Shown: positions 15,394-24,344 of the stretch, piece by piece
Position numbering within the stretch: position 1 is the stretch's first letter
How the letters are laid out: the number at the start of each line of letters is the position of its first letter
Assembly: GCA_944381575.1 (NCBI GenBank)
Contig: CALWLS010000003.1
Location: forward strand, 1 to 64,000
Direction of reading: 5' to 3'
Length of the DNA: 64,000 bases
Origin: an uncultured Lachnospiraceae bacterium
Lineage (GTDB): Bacteria > Bacillota > Clostridia > Lachnospirales > Lachnospiraceae
Program-made: the position numbers and the translations under genes
The notes under the pieces: model-generated
Told to the model about the DNA's origin: nothing
Database searches by the model: none
What the model saw: only the letters and a program-made list of their open reading frames with translations

Positions 15394-18069
15394 TTACTTC
15401 TCCATCGCACGGGGTGCTTTAATAGCAGCCTGGGCTGCAGCAAGCCTTGCAATAGGCACCCTGTAAGGGGAGCAGCTTACATAGTCAAGCCCTGCGCGAT
15501 GGAAGAATTCAACTGAGCTTGGGTCTCCTCCATGCTCTCCGCAGATGCCGAGCTCAAGCTTAGGATTTGCCTTACGGCCTTCGGTGCAGGAGAGCTCCAC
15601 GAGCCTTCCTACGCCGGTCTGATCCAGGTGCTGGAACGGATCCTGCTCAAGTATCCTGGTGCTGTAATAGGAACCAAGGAACTTGGAGGCGTCGTCACGG
15701 CTGAAGCCAAAGGTCATCTGGGTAAGGTCGTTGGTACCGAAGCTGAAGAAATCCGCCTCCTTTGCTATGTCACCGGAGGTGAGGGCTGCTCTCGGGATCT
15801 CTATCATGGTGCCGACATGGTATTTCATATCGATGCCGGCGTCGCTGATAAGCTTATCTGCTGTTTTTACAACTATATCCTTTACGAACTTGAATTCCCT
15901 GACCTCAGAGGTAAGAGGGATCATGATGTAAGGCGTGATCATTTTTCCGGTCTCCCTGGATACCGTTATTGCTGCCCTGATGACCGCCGTGGTCTGCATT
16001 TCCGCGATCTCAGGATAGGTAATGCAGAGCCTTAAGCCTCTGTGTCCCATCATAGGGTTGACCTCGTGCAGGTTGGTTATTATCTTATTAAGCTCCTCCA
16101 CGGAGATATTCATCTCCCCGGCGAGAGCCTTAATATCCTCCGGATCGGATGGAAGGAACTCGTGCAGAGGCGGGTCAAGGAAACGTATGGTAAGCGGGTT
16201 AACCCCGATTATACGGTACATGGCGGTGAAGTCTGCCTCCTGATAAGGCTCTATCTTGGCGAGGGCTGCCTTTCTTGCCTGGACAGTGCGGGAGCATATC
16301 ATTTCGCGCATGGCCATAATACGGTCCTCGGCGAAGAACATATGCTCGGTACGGCATAATCCGACGCCCTCGGCGCCCATGTCCACGGCGTTCTGGAGAT
16401 CAGAAGGGTTGTCGGCGTTAGTATATACGCCAAGTCTTCTGGCGCTGTCGGCCCATTTCATGAGACGCTTGAAATCAGGGTTATCATTTGAAGAGGACAG
16501 TTCTATGCTGCCTTCGTATATATTTCCCGTGGAGCCGTCTATTGAGATCCAGTCGCCGGCTTTGAATACTTTTCCGTTGATGGTAAAGGTCTCGTTTGCG
16601 TAATCTATGGAAACGTCGTTATTATCTCCGCATCCGCTGACACAGCAGGTACCCATGCCTCTTGCTACGACTGCGGCGTGGCTGGTCATGCCTCCCCTTA
16701 CCGTAAGCACGCCCTGGGCCACCTGCATTCCGATGATATCCTCAGGAGAGGTCTCAAGGCGCACGAGTACGACCTTTTTCCAGTCCTTATCCTTTACCTT
16801 TTCGGCAGCTTCCTCTGCGGAAAATACTACCCTTCCGGAAGCGGATCCCGGAGATGCGGCAAGGCCTGAACCAAGAGGCACGGCTGCCTTTAAGGCCTCA
16901 GGGTCGAACTGCGGATGGAGCAGGGTGTCAAGCTGCTTAGGGTCTATCCTTAAAACTGCTTCTTCCTCGGTTATCATGCCCTCATCCACCATGTCGCAGG
17001 CTATCTTAAGGGCCGCCTGGGCAGTACGCTTTCCATTCCTTGTCTGCAGCATGTAGAGCTTTCCGTCCTCTATGGTAAACTCCATGTCCTGCATATCGCG
17101 GTAATGGTTTTCGAGATTGGAGGACAGATGTACGAATTCATCGTACACCTCAGGCATCTGATCCTTGAGATGGCTTATAGGCGAAGGCGTCCTTACTCCG
17201 GCAACAACATCCTCGCCCTGGGCGTTAATGAGATATTCTCCCATTAGCTCGCGTTTTCCGGTGGCAGGGTTCCTTGTAAATGCTACGCCGGTACCGGACC
17301 TGTCGCCTGAATTTCCAAAGGCCATGGCCTGAACATTTACCGCAGTACCCCATTCATAAGGGATCTCATTCATACGGCGGTATACGTTGGCGCGCTCATT
17401 ATCCCAGCTGCGGAATACGGCCTTGACGGCTTCTATGAGCTGCTCCTTCGGGTCCTGAGGGAAAGGCCTGTTTTCATTTTTCTCATATATGGCCTTAAAT
17501 GTGGAGGTGAGCTCCTTTAGATCATCGGCGGTAAGATCGGTGTCGTTGACCACGCCCTTCTGTTCCTTGAGCTTGTCTATCTCCTCTTCGAAGAGGCTCT
17601 TAGGGACCATCATTACGACGTCAGAAAACATCTGCACGAATCTTCTGTAGCAGTCATAGGCAAAGCGCGGATTACCGGTCTTGGCTGCAAGGCCCTCAAC
17701 GGAGATATCATTAAGGCCAAGGTTCAATATCGTATCCATCATGCCCGGCATCGACTGCCTGGCGCCGGATCTTACTGATACTAAAAGCGGGTCAGAGTCA
17801 TCTCCGAACTTTTTTCCGGTCTCAGCCTCCAAAAGCTCCATGTGTCTGAATATATCTTCCTTTATGGCTTCGTTTATCTCACGGCCGTCGGCATAGTACT
17901 GAGTGCATGCCTCAGTGGTTATGGTGAAGCCCTGAGGTACCGGCATGCCGGCGTGGGTCATGTCCGCAAGACCGGCTCCCTTGCCGCCGAGAATATTTTT
18001 CATCTCGGTCTGGTTTCCATTAAAGGCGTCGTAGCCTTCTTTAAACATATAGGTGAATTTTTTTTCCAT
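15394..18069 (-). CDS. ppdK: Pyruvate, phosphate dikinase
   Basis: An 891-residue PPDK that interconverts pyruvate, ATP and Pi with PEP, AMP and PPi in the cytoplasm; in anaerobic Clostridia it serves glycolysis as well as gluconeogenesis. Visible: the N-terminal GGKGAGLADM nucleotide-binding start, the phosphohistidine motif GGMTSHAAVVARGMG in the middle domain, and the C-terminal PEP-binding barrel with the FGTNDLTQMTFGFSRDD and CGEHGGDP motifs. Length is typical, with a few extra residues (APRAMEK) after the usual RLAAAQAAI end. It is the first core gene right of the island and is read toward it. Confidence 0.96.
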   Translation of the reverse strand: MEKKFTYMFKEGYDAFNGNQTEMKNILGGKGAGLADMTHAGMPVPQGFTITTEACTQYYADGREINEAIKEDIFRHMELLEAETGKKFGDDSDPLLVSVRSGARQSMPGMMDTILNLGLNDISVEGLAAKTGNPRFAYDCYRRFVQMFSDVVMMVPKSLFEEEIDKLKEQKGVVNDTDLTADDLKELTSTFKAIYEKNENRPFPQDPKEQLIEAVKAVFRSWDNERANVYRRMNEIPYEWGTAVNVQAMAFGNSGDRSGTGVAFTRNPATGKRELMGEYLINAQGEDVVAGVRTPSPISHLKDQMPEVYDEFVHLSSNLENHYRDMQDMEFTIEDGKLYMLQTRNGKRTAQAALKIACDMVDEGMITEEEAVLRIDPKQLDTLLHPQFDPEALKAAVPLGSGLAASPGSASGRVVFSAEEAAEKVKDKDWKKVVLVRLETSPEDIIGMQVAQGVLTVRGGMTSHAAVVARGMGTCCVSGCGDNNDVSIDYANETFTINGKVFKAGDWISIDGSTGNIYEGSIELSSSNDNPDFKRLMKWADSARRLGVYTNADNPSDLQNAVDMGAEGVGLCRTEHMFFAEDRIMAMREMICSRTVQARKAALAKIEPYQEADFTAMYRIIGVNPLTIRFLDPPLHEFLPSDPEDIKALAGEMNISVEELNKIITNLHEVNPMMGHRGLRLCITYPEIAEMQTTAVIRAAITVSRETGKMITPYIMIPLTSEVREFKFVKDIVVKTADKLISDAGIDMKYHVGTMIEIPRAALTSGDIAKEADFFSFGTNDLTQMTFGFSRDDASKFLGSYYSTRILEQDPFQHLDQTGVGRLVELSCTEGRKANPKLELGICGEHGGDPSSVEFFHRAGLDYVSCSPYRVPIARLAAAQAAIKAPRAMEK

Positions 18070-18411
18070 ATATATCCCTTTATTTCCTTTCTGAAAGAAT
18101 GCGGGCTTTAAAAACAGCGCATAGCTTTCCTTTTATGCATATTTGTGAAATTGCGTGAGAAAGCAATTTACAGATAATTAAACTGATAATTAATCTGTCA
18201 AAAATTAACCTTGAGATTAATTTATTTACATAAATTATAACGCAAAATTAGTATAAATGCTACAAAAATACAGACGATAAAAGTGAAATTTTTGTAAAAT
18301 ATACTGAAAGCCCAAAGGCCGCGTCAATATAGTAATAATGATATGATATGCAACAAAATATCTGTCATGCTATAATTAACTCCGGATCAGGTTTGGTTTT
18401 GGAGGAGAGCA
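18070..18411. promoter_or_regulatory. Divergent AT-rich intergenic region with promoter for the lipoprotein gene
   Basis: These 342 bp separate ppdK (minus) from the DUF3089 gene (plus). An extended -10, TGCTATAAT (18368-18376), lies about 35 bp before the plus-strand start; no good -35 hexamer is visible, as is usual for extended -10 promoters. The rest is very AT-rich with scattered TTAAT repeats. I could not settle on a ppdK promoter. Confidence 0.5.
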
Positions 18412-19491
18412 ATGAAGAATATAAGAGCAGCATTGATTTTGGCAGCGGCGGCAGTGATCGCGGCCGGAGGGTGTGCATCCAAAGAAAGTGCGGATGCAGC
18501 TGAAAAGGAAAACTCAGAGGTGACGGAGACCTCAGCCGGAGATGCTGCGGCAGAAGAAGCCTCCTGGGCATCGGATACAGGCTCCACCGCCGAGGTGGAT
18601 TACTCCGATGAGGAAAACTGGGCGTATTTGGGCGGTGACGAGGAAACAAGGGCTGATGTGTTCTTTATCTGCCCTACCGTATATATGGGAGAGGAAGACA
18701 GCTACAATATGCCTCTCGATGATGAGGACATAAAGTATTCTTTTACCGGGGCCATCAATATGGAGAAGGGCATATACGATGATGAGTGCAGCTTTTACGC
18801 TCCGTATTACAGGCAGGCTGCTTTAAGCGTATATGAGCTTCCGGAAGAGGAGGGGGAGCGGTATTTTGACCTTGCCTACGATGACCTTTCGGATGCGTTT
18901 TCATATTATCTTGAGGAATATAATGATGGCAGGCCTATAATCCTTGCGGGATTTTCTCAGGGCGCGGATATGTGCATAAGGCTCATGAAGGAGTATTTTG
19001 ACGATGAGGAGCTTAAGGATCAGCTCGTTGCCTGCTATGCCATAGGCTGGAGGCTTACCGAGGACGAGGTAAATGAGTATCCTCAGCTTATACCGGCTTC
19101 GGGCGAGGAGGATACGGGAGTTATAGTGGCATTCAACAGTGAGGCTGAGGACATAACGGATTCCCTGATGATACCTGAGGGAATGAAGACATACGCCATC
19201 AATCCGCTTAACTGGATGACTGACGGGACGCCGGCGGACAAGTCCCTTAATAAGGGAGCATGCTTTACCGATTACAGCGGAGAGATAGTGACGGAGATAC
19301 CGGAGCTTACCGGCGCGTATATTGACGATGTAAGAGGTGCGCTGAAGGTCACGGACGTAACGCCTGAGGAATATCCAGCGGGACTTAATATATTTGTGGA
19401 TGGAATATACCATCTTTACGACTATCAGTTCTTTTACCGCAATCTTGAGGAAAATGTAGCGGCAAGGCTCAGCGCCTATGCAGGCGGTTGA
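18412..19491 (+). CDS. DUF3089 alpha/beta-hydrolase-like lipoprotein
   Basis: A 359-residue exported protein. The first 21 residues are a lipoprotein signal with lipobox AAGGC (C21), followed by an acidic low-complexity linker to about residue 60. The rest matches DUF3089: FFICPTVYMG, a Phe-Tyr-Ala-Pro-Tyr-Tyr-Arg-Gln segment, and the nucleophile elbow GFSQGA with a serine near residue 182. A serine hydrolase on the outer face of the membrane is likely; the substrate is unknown. ATG 18412 has GGAGGAGAG 2-6 nt upstream. It is probably monocistronic or leads into mtaB 32 bp downstream. Confidence 0.85.
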   Translation: MKNIRAALILAAAAVIAAGGCASKESADAAEKENSEVTETSAGDAAAEEASWASDTGSTAEVDYSDEENWAYLGGDEETRADVFFICPTVYMGEEDSYNMPLDDEDIKYSFTGAINMEKGIYDDECSFYAPYYRQAALSVYELPEEEGERYFDLAYDDLSDAFSYYLEEYNDGRPIILAGFSQGADMCIRLMKEYFDDEELKDQLVACYAIGWRLTEDEVNEYPQLIPASGEEDTGVIVAFNSEAEDITDSLMIPEGMKTYAINPLNWMTDGTPADKSLNKGACFTDYSGEIVTEIPELTGAYIDDVRGALKVTDVTPEEYPAGLNIFVDGIYHLYDYQFFYRNLEENVAARLSAYAGG

Positions 19492-19523
19492 TCCGCCTCA
19501 GGTAAAATGTTTAGCAGGAGGAT

Positions 19524-20945
19524 ATGGAAATACTGATGGGGAAATCATTTGCCATACATACCCTTGGCTGTAAGGTCAATACATATGAATCCGACGCCAT
19601 GGCGGAGGCCTTAAAAAATGCAGGCTTTACGGAAAAAAGCTTTGGGGAGCCGGCAGACGTATATCTGATAAACACATGTACGGTGACCAATATTGCCGAC
19701 AGGAAGTCTAGACAGATGCTGAGGCGTTCAAGGAAAATGAATCCTGAAGCTCTGATAGTCGCTGCGGGCTGCTATGTGGACGACGCCATTAAAAATGACG
19801 CGCTGAGTAAGCTTATATCCGAGGGAGTCATAGATCTTGCCATATCCAACAGGGAAAAATCAAAGGCAGCAGGCATGATCCTTAAAAAACTGTCGTACAG
19901 GGATGAAGGTTTAAGCGGCTCACGGCAGAATAAGCAGGATGGACGTTCAAGCTTTACCGGGCGGGACGGAGAAGGGTTTCCTGCTGAGCCTGATGAGCAG
20001 AGAGGAGAGCTGTTCCCTGCTGAACCTGATGGGCAGGACAGCGGACTCTTCCTTACGGAGCTTGACGGACACACGAGGGCCTTTATCAAGGTACAGGACG
20101 GCTGCAACATGTTCTGCACCTATTGTATAATCCCTTACGTAAGGGGCAGGCTCAACTCAAGGCCGAATGAGGAATCCGTAAGGGAGATAAAAAGACTTGC
20201 GGAAAACGGTACGGCGGAGGTGGTGCTCACCGGCATACACCTAAGCTCTATGGGGGACGATCTTTTAAGGCTTATCGACGCCGTACAGGAGATAGGGGGC
20301 ATAAAGAGGATAAGGCTTGGGTCTCTTGAACCTACGCTTATAGATGAGCATACGGTCCGCGCGTTTAAGGCGGCGGATAAGCTGTGCCCGCATTTCCATC
20401 TTTCCCTGCAGTCCGGAAGCAACGCCGTATTAAAGAGGATGAACCGCCACTATACAAGGGAGAGGTATCTTGAGAGCTGTGATGTGTTACGGGACTTTTA
20501 TGAGCATCCGGCCATAACCACGGATATAATAGTTGGCTTTCCGGGGGAGACTGAAAAGGAGTTCGAGGACACCTGCGACCTTGCGGAAAGGGCGGGATTT
20601 TATGAGGCTCATATATTCAAATATTCGAGAAGGAAGGGGACTCCGGCGGACAGGATGCCGGAGCAGATAACGGAGGCTGTAAAGGCGGAAAGGAGCGATG
20701 CATTAAGCCGCATCACCAGCAGGCTGTCGGGAGAGTTCAGGCGACATTACCTTGAAAAAGAGGTGGAATTCCTCTCCGAGGAGCTCATAAACATAGGCGG
20801 TAAGACCTATGAAACGGGCTTTACTAAAGAGTATGTAAGATGCCTTAAGGAATCCGGGAAACTTCATCAGAATGAACTTATCAGCGGAAAAGCGTCACAA
20901 ATTTTTTATGAAAATTTCATAGACGAAAGTATTATAATAGGGTAA
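19524..20945 (+). CDS. mtaB: tRNA (N6-threonylcarbamoyladenosine(37)-C2)-methylthiotransferase MtaB
   Basis: A radical SAM methylthiotransferase that converts t6A37 to ms2t6A37 in tRNA. The N-terminal MTTase domain has the three cluster cysteines C16 (TLGCKVN), C52 (INTCTVTN) and C83 (AAGCY). The radical SAM cysteines C194, C198 and C201 lie in DGCNMFCTYC. A TRAM-like tail closes the protein. The IHTLGCKVNTYES start is characteristic of MtaB rather than MiaB. Residues 130-184 form an extra low-complexity insert with three imperfect repeats. The start is ATG 19524 (AGGAGG only 2 nt away) or ATG 19536 (14 nt away); neither spacing is ideal. Confidence 0.92.
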   Translation: MEILMGKSFAIHTLGCKVNTYESDAMAEALKNAGFTEKSFGEPADVYLINTCTVTNIADRKSRQMLRRSRKMNPEALIVAAGCYVDDAIKNDALSKLISEGVIDLAISNREKSKAAGMILKKLSYRDEGLSGSRQNKQDGRSSFTGRDGEGFPAEPDEQRGELFPAEPDGQDSGLFLTELDGHTRAFIKVQDGCNMFCTYCIIPYVRGRLNSRPNEESVREIKRLAENGTAEVVLTGIHLSSMGDDLLRLIDAVQEIGGIKRIRLGSLEPTLIDEHTVRAFKAADKLCPHFHLSLQSGSNAVLKRMNRHYTRERYLESCDVLRDFYEHPAITTDIIVGFPGETEKEFEDTCDLAERAGFYEAHIFKYSRRKGTPADRMPEQITEAVKAERSDALSRITSRLSGEFRRHYLEKEVEFLSEELINIGGKTYETGFTKEYVRCLKESGKLHQNELISGKASQIFYENFIDESIIIG

Positions 20946-20979
20946 AATGCTAAATAGCATGAAAAGGACGTGACATGAC

Positions 20980-21243
20980 ATGAGCAATATAGAAAACACA
21001 CAGATCATAGACCATATCAACGAAGGAGAGCAGCTCAATGTGGCAGAGGTGCTTAAAGAGGTATACGGTGCTCTGACTGAAAAGGGCTATGATCCCATCA
21101 ATCAGATGGTTGGATATATCATGTCAGGCGACCCTACCTATATCACCAGCTATAAGAACGCGAGGAGCCTCATTATGAAGGTTGAGCGGGACGAGATCCT
21201 CGAGGAGCTGATGGCAGCCTATGTCGACACGAGGCTGAGCTAA
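20980..21243 (+). CDS. ireB: IreB family regulatory phosphoprotein (DUF965)
   Basis: An 87-residue cytoplasmic protein with the highly conserved [20 protein letters not shown] and [19 protein letters not shown] blocks of the IreB/YrzL family. In Enterococcus it is phosphorylated by the PASTA kinase IreK and acts in cephalosporin tolerance. The gene starts the widely conserved trio ireB-ruvX-DUF1292 found in Firmicutes. The N-terminal NTQ threonine (residue 7) lies where family phosphosites occur; the exact site is not established here. It is followed by a hairpin terminator. Confidence 0.95.
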   Translation: MSNIENTQIIDHINEGEQLNVAEVLKEVYGALTEKGYDPINQMVGYIMSGDPTYITSYKNARSLIMKVERDEILEELMAAYVDTRLS

Positions 21244-21273
21244 GGAAGGCCGCTACAATTTATAACACACATA

Positions 21274-21308
21274 AAATGCCGCAGATATATTGATCACGGC
21301 ATTTTTTT
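21274..21308 (+). terminator. Terminator after ireB
   Basis: AAATGCCG (21274-21281) pairs with CGGCATTT (21297-21304) and runs into seven Ts (21302-21308). It separates ireB from ruvX although the three-gene order is conserved, so partial read-through is likely unless ruvX has its own promoter. Confidence 0.8.
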
Positions 21309-21332
21309 GGGCGTTCTGAAAGGAGAGCTTCG

Positions 21333-21773
21333 GTGGGAAGACTTTTAGGGCTTGATTTCGGATCAAAGACCACGGGCGTTGCAATGAGCGATCCGCTTAA
21401 AGAGATCGCCTCTCCGCTGGAGACCATTTTCAGGGAAAAGGAAGGGAAGCTGAGGCCGACTTTCCGCAGGATCACTGAGCTTGTGCGGGATAATGAGATA
21501 GAGCTTATAGTGATAGGACTTCCTCTGAACATGGATGATTCCAAAGGAGAAAGAGCGTTAAAGTCTGAGGAGTTTGCCGCAGGGCTTAAACAGAGGCTGG
21601 CAGCTGAGGGGCTTACGGCAGACATAATCATGTGGGACGAGAGGCTTTCGACCATGGAGGCTGACGAGATACTCGAGGAATCGGGGATAGGTACGGGAGA
21701 CAGGAAGCAATACATCGATAAGATCGCGGCAGCGCTTATCCTTGAAGATTATATGAAAAACGGAATGAAGTAA
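21333..21773 (+). CDS. ruvX: RuvX/YqgF RNase H-fold nuclease (putative Holliday junction resolvase)
   Basis: A 146-residue protein of the YqgF family. It opens LLGLDFGSKTTGVA with the first catalytic Asp, has the VIGLPLNMDD segment, and ends with WDERLSTMEAD and a YIDKIAAALILEDY tail containing the last acidic residue. The family has been linked to Holliday junction resolution and pre-16S rRNA processing. The start is GTG 21333 with AGGAG 8 nt upstream. It is the middle gene of the ireB-ruvX-DUF1292 trio. Confidence 0.94.
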   Translation: MGRLLGLDFGSKTTGVAMSDPLKEIASPLETIFREKEGKLRPTFRRITELVRDNEIELIVIGLPLNMDDSKGERALKSEEFAAGLKQRLAAEGLTADIIMWDERLSTMEADEILEESGIGTGDRKQYIDKIAAALILEDYMKNGMK

Positions 21774-21795
21774 GCAACAGGAGATCAGAAGGCAT

Positions 21796-22065
21796 ATGGA
21801 CGATAACATGATCACAATGATAATGGACGACGGGAGCGAGGTTGAATTTACTATCCTGGAGTCTACCGTGTTTGGCGGCAGCAATTACATATTAGTCACG
21901 GACGCCGCCGACGGGGAGGACGGGGAATGCTATATCATGAAGGATGTTTCAGGCCCTGAGGACGAGGAGTCCATATATGAGTCGGTGACTGACGACAGCG
22001 AATATGACGCCTTGATCTCCATATTCCGCAGCATGCTGGAAGGAGAGATAGACATAGAGGAATGA
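21796..22065 (+). CDS. DUF1292 protein (YrzB family)
   Basis: An 89-residue, strongly acidic protein matching DUF1292: MITMIMDDGSEVEFTILE, then a GSNYILVTD strand and a D/E-rich tail. Function is unknown; the gene is nearly always beside ruvX in Firmicutes. Its stop codon overlaps the RNase J start (ATGA), so the two are probably coupled. Confidence 0.9.
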   Translation: MDDNMITMIMDDGSEVEFTILESTVFGGSNYILVTDAADGEDGECYIMKDVSGPEDEESIYESVTDDSEYDALISIFRSMLEGEIDIEE

Positions 22066-24329
22066 CAAAGAAAGAGACAGATAACAATAACAGCGTAAGG
22101 GCGCAGGGCGCCGGAACGGGAGAGAAGAAACAGCTCCTTAAGAAAAAAAAGACAGAAAGCACAAAAACAAAGTCCCAGACAGCAAAGCAGGGGACGAAGG
22201 GAGCAAAGACCAGCCAGGAGCTCAAGGAGGAAAAGCCTAAAAAAGGCGGAAGAAGGAGCGGAGGAGCCAACCGCGGAGCGGGAAGGCGGACCGGAAGCAA
22301 AAAGCCTGCGGCCAAAATCGCAGAGCTTCAGAGAGCAGAGCTTTTAAAGGCCGGCTACGAAGAGATGATGGAGCCGGAGTCCCTTAAGGATTACGAAAAC
22401 GAGGGCTCAGGATTTACGGTCACGGAAAAGGCAAGGGAGTTTTTGAAACTCAGGCAGGCTCAGATCAATGAGCTTTCAGAACCGGTCCTGAGACAGAAAA
22501 GGCTTAACCACGAGAGGACAGTTGAGGCCGTAGAACGCTACAGGGAAAAGACGGCTGCCATGGCTGTTCCTGAGGCAAAGGAAGCAAAAAGAGGTCTTTT
22601 CGGGAGAAAAAGGGCCGGCAAAAAGACTCAGGATATAAAAGAAAGAGATGCCCTGTATGAGCTTAAACGGGGCATAGGCCAGGGAAAGATCAAGATCATA
22701 TTTTTAGGGGGTCTTGAGCAGATCGGCATGAATATCACGGCCTTTGAGTCTGAGACGAGCATAGTGGTGGTGGACTGCGGAATGGCCTTCCCGGACACGA
22801 GCATGCCGGGCATAGACCTTGTGATACCTGATATAACCTATCTTGAGGAGCATCAGGATAAGCTTAAAGGATTTTTTATAACCCACGGACATGAGGACCA
22901 TATAGGAGCTCTCCCTTATGTCTTAAGGAAGCTCAACCTTCCGGTCTACTGCACGAGGCTTACAAGGGCTCTTATAGAGCTTAAGTTAAAGGAAGCCGGA
23001 CTGCTTGAGAGTTCAAAGCTTGAGACCGTACAGTTCGGAGACGTGGTGGAGGCCGGGGATTTTGCCGTTGAATTCATAAAGACCAACCATTCCATACAGG
23101 ATGCGGCGGCTCTTGCGCTGCATACGCCGGCAGGCACCATACTCCATACGGGAGATTTTAAGGTGGATTATACCCCTGTATACGGAGATCCGATAGATCT
23201 GCAGAGATTTGCGGAGCTCGGAAAACAGGGAGTGCTTGCCCTGCTTTGCGATTCGACAAATGCCGTAAGGCCGGGCTTTACAATGTCGGAGCGTACGGTG
23301 GGATGTACATTCGAAAATATTTTTTCCGAATACCGCACAAGCCGCATAGTCGTGGCCACCTTCGCATCCAATGTCGACAGGGTGCAGCAGATCATCAATG
23401 TATCTGAAAAATACGGCAGGAAGGTCGTCATAGACGGGCGCAGTATGGTCAATATAATAGGCGCCGCCAATGAGCTCGGATATATCAAGATGAATAAGGG
23501 CACCCTGATAGATATTTCGGAGATGAAAAACTACCCTGACGATAAGACGGTGCTCATAGTCACCGGCAGCCAGGGAGAGCCGATGGCCGCCCTTTCAAGG
23601 ATGGCCCAGGGCCTGCATAAAAAGGTATATCTTGGGGAAAACGACGTCATCGTTTTAAGCTCAACGCCGATCCCGGGCAATGAAAAGGCAGTCTCAAAGA
23701 TAATAAATGAACTGTCCATGAGGCATACAAAGGTCATCTATCAGGATACACATGTTTCTGGACATGCCTGCGCTGAGGACATTAAGCTGATCTATTCCCT
23801 TGTGCATCCAAAATATGCCATACCGGTACACGGTGAGTACAGGCACAGGCTGGCCCAGAGGGAGCTTGCCATTCAGGTGGGCATGCCTAAGGAAGATGTG
23901 CTGATGGCTGATACCGGCGATGTAATCGAGATATGTAAGGATTACTGCGTGATACAGGATCACGTCCAGGCAGGGCCTGTGTTAGTGGACGGCCTTGGCA
24001 TAGGAGACGTCGGAAACATAGTTTTAAGAGACAGGCAGACCCTTGCGCAGAACGGCATAATCATAGCCGCCATAGCCCTTGAAAGATCTACGGGTCAGGT
24101 GGTGGCAGGCCCTGACATAGTTACCAGAGGCTTCGTTTACGTAAGAGAAAACGAGGATCTTATCAAGGAGGCGAGAGACGTGGTGCTCGACGCCCTGGAC
24201 GACTGCGCCTTAAGCGGAAACGACGACTGGGCCCATATCAAAAATGTCATCAGGGATGAGCTTAATGAATTCATATGGCGCAGGATGAAGCGTACGCCTA
24301 TGATACTGCCGATAATCTCTGAAGTATAA
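22062..24329 (+). CDS. rnj: Ribonuclease J with long basic N-terminal extension
   Basis: A 755-residue metallo-beta-lactamase/beta-CASP ribonuclease with endo- and 5'-3' exonuclease activity in mRNA decay and rRNA maturation. The enzyme proper starts near residue 209 (KIKIIFLGGLEQIGMN). THGHEDHIGALPY (274-286) supplies the zinc ligands H275, H277, D279 and H280, and the later HTGDFK and SGHA motifs are present. The core of about 545 residues is normal length. The first 208 residues are extra: Lys/Arg/Gly-rich and disordered to about 85, then helical. Such a tail may bind RNA or ribosomes. The start ATG 22062 overlaps the DUF1292 stop by 4 bp. Confidence 0.94.
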   Translation: MTKKETDNNNSVRAQGAGTGEKKQLLKKKKTESTKTKSQTAKQGTKGAKTSQELKEEKPKKGGRRSGGANRGAGRRTGSKKPAAKIAELQRAELLKAGYEEMMEPESLKDYENEGSGFTVTEKAREFLKLRQAQINELSEPVLRQKRLNHERTVEAVERYREKTAAMAVPEAKEAKRGLFGRKRAGKKTQDIKERDALYELKRGIGQGKIKIIFLGGLEQIGMNITAFESETSIVVVDCGMAFPDTSMPGIDLVIPDITYLEEHQDKLKGFFITHGHEDHIGALPYVLRKLNLPVYCTRLTRALIELKLKEAGLLESSKLETVQFGDVVEAGDFAVEFIKTNHSIQDAAALALHTPAGTILHTGDFKVDYTPVYGDPIDLQRFAELGKQGVLALLCDSTNAVRPGFTMSERTVGCTFENIFSEYRTSRIVVATFASNVDRVQQIINVSEKYGRKVVIDGRSMVNIIGAANELGYIKMNKGTLIDISEMKNYPDDKTVLIVTGSQGEPMAALSRMAQGLHKKVYLGENDVIVLSSTPIPGNEKAVSKIINELSMRHTKVIYQDTHVSGHACAEDIKLIYSLVHPKYAIPVHGEYRHRLAQRELAIQVGMPKEDVLMADTGDVIEICKDYCVIQDHVQAGPVLVDGLGIGDVGNIVLRDRQTLAQNGIIIAAIALERSTGQVVAGPDIVTRGFVYVRENEDLIKEARDVVLDALDDCALSGNDDWAHIKNVIRDELNEFIWRRMKRTPMILPIISEV

Positions 24330-24344
24330 AACGGGGTAAAAAGC

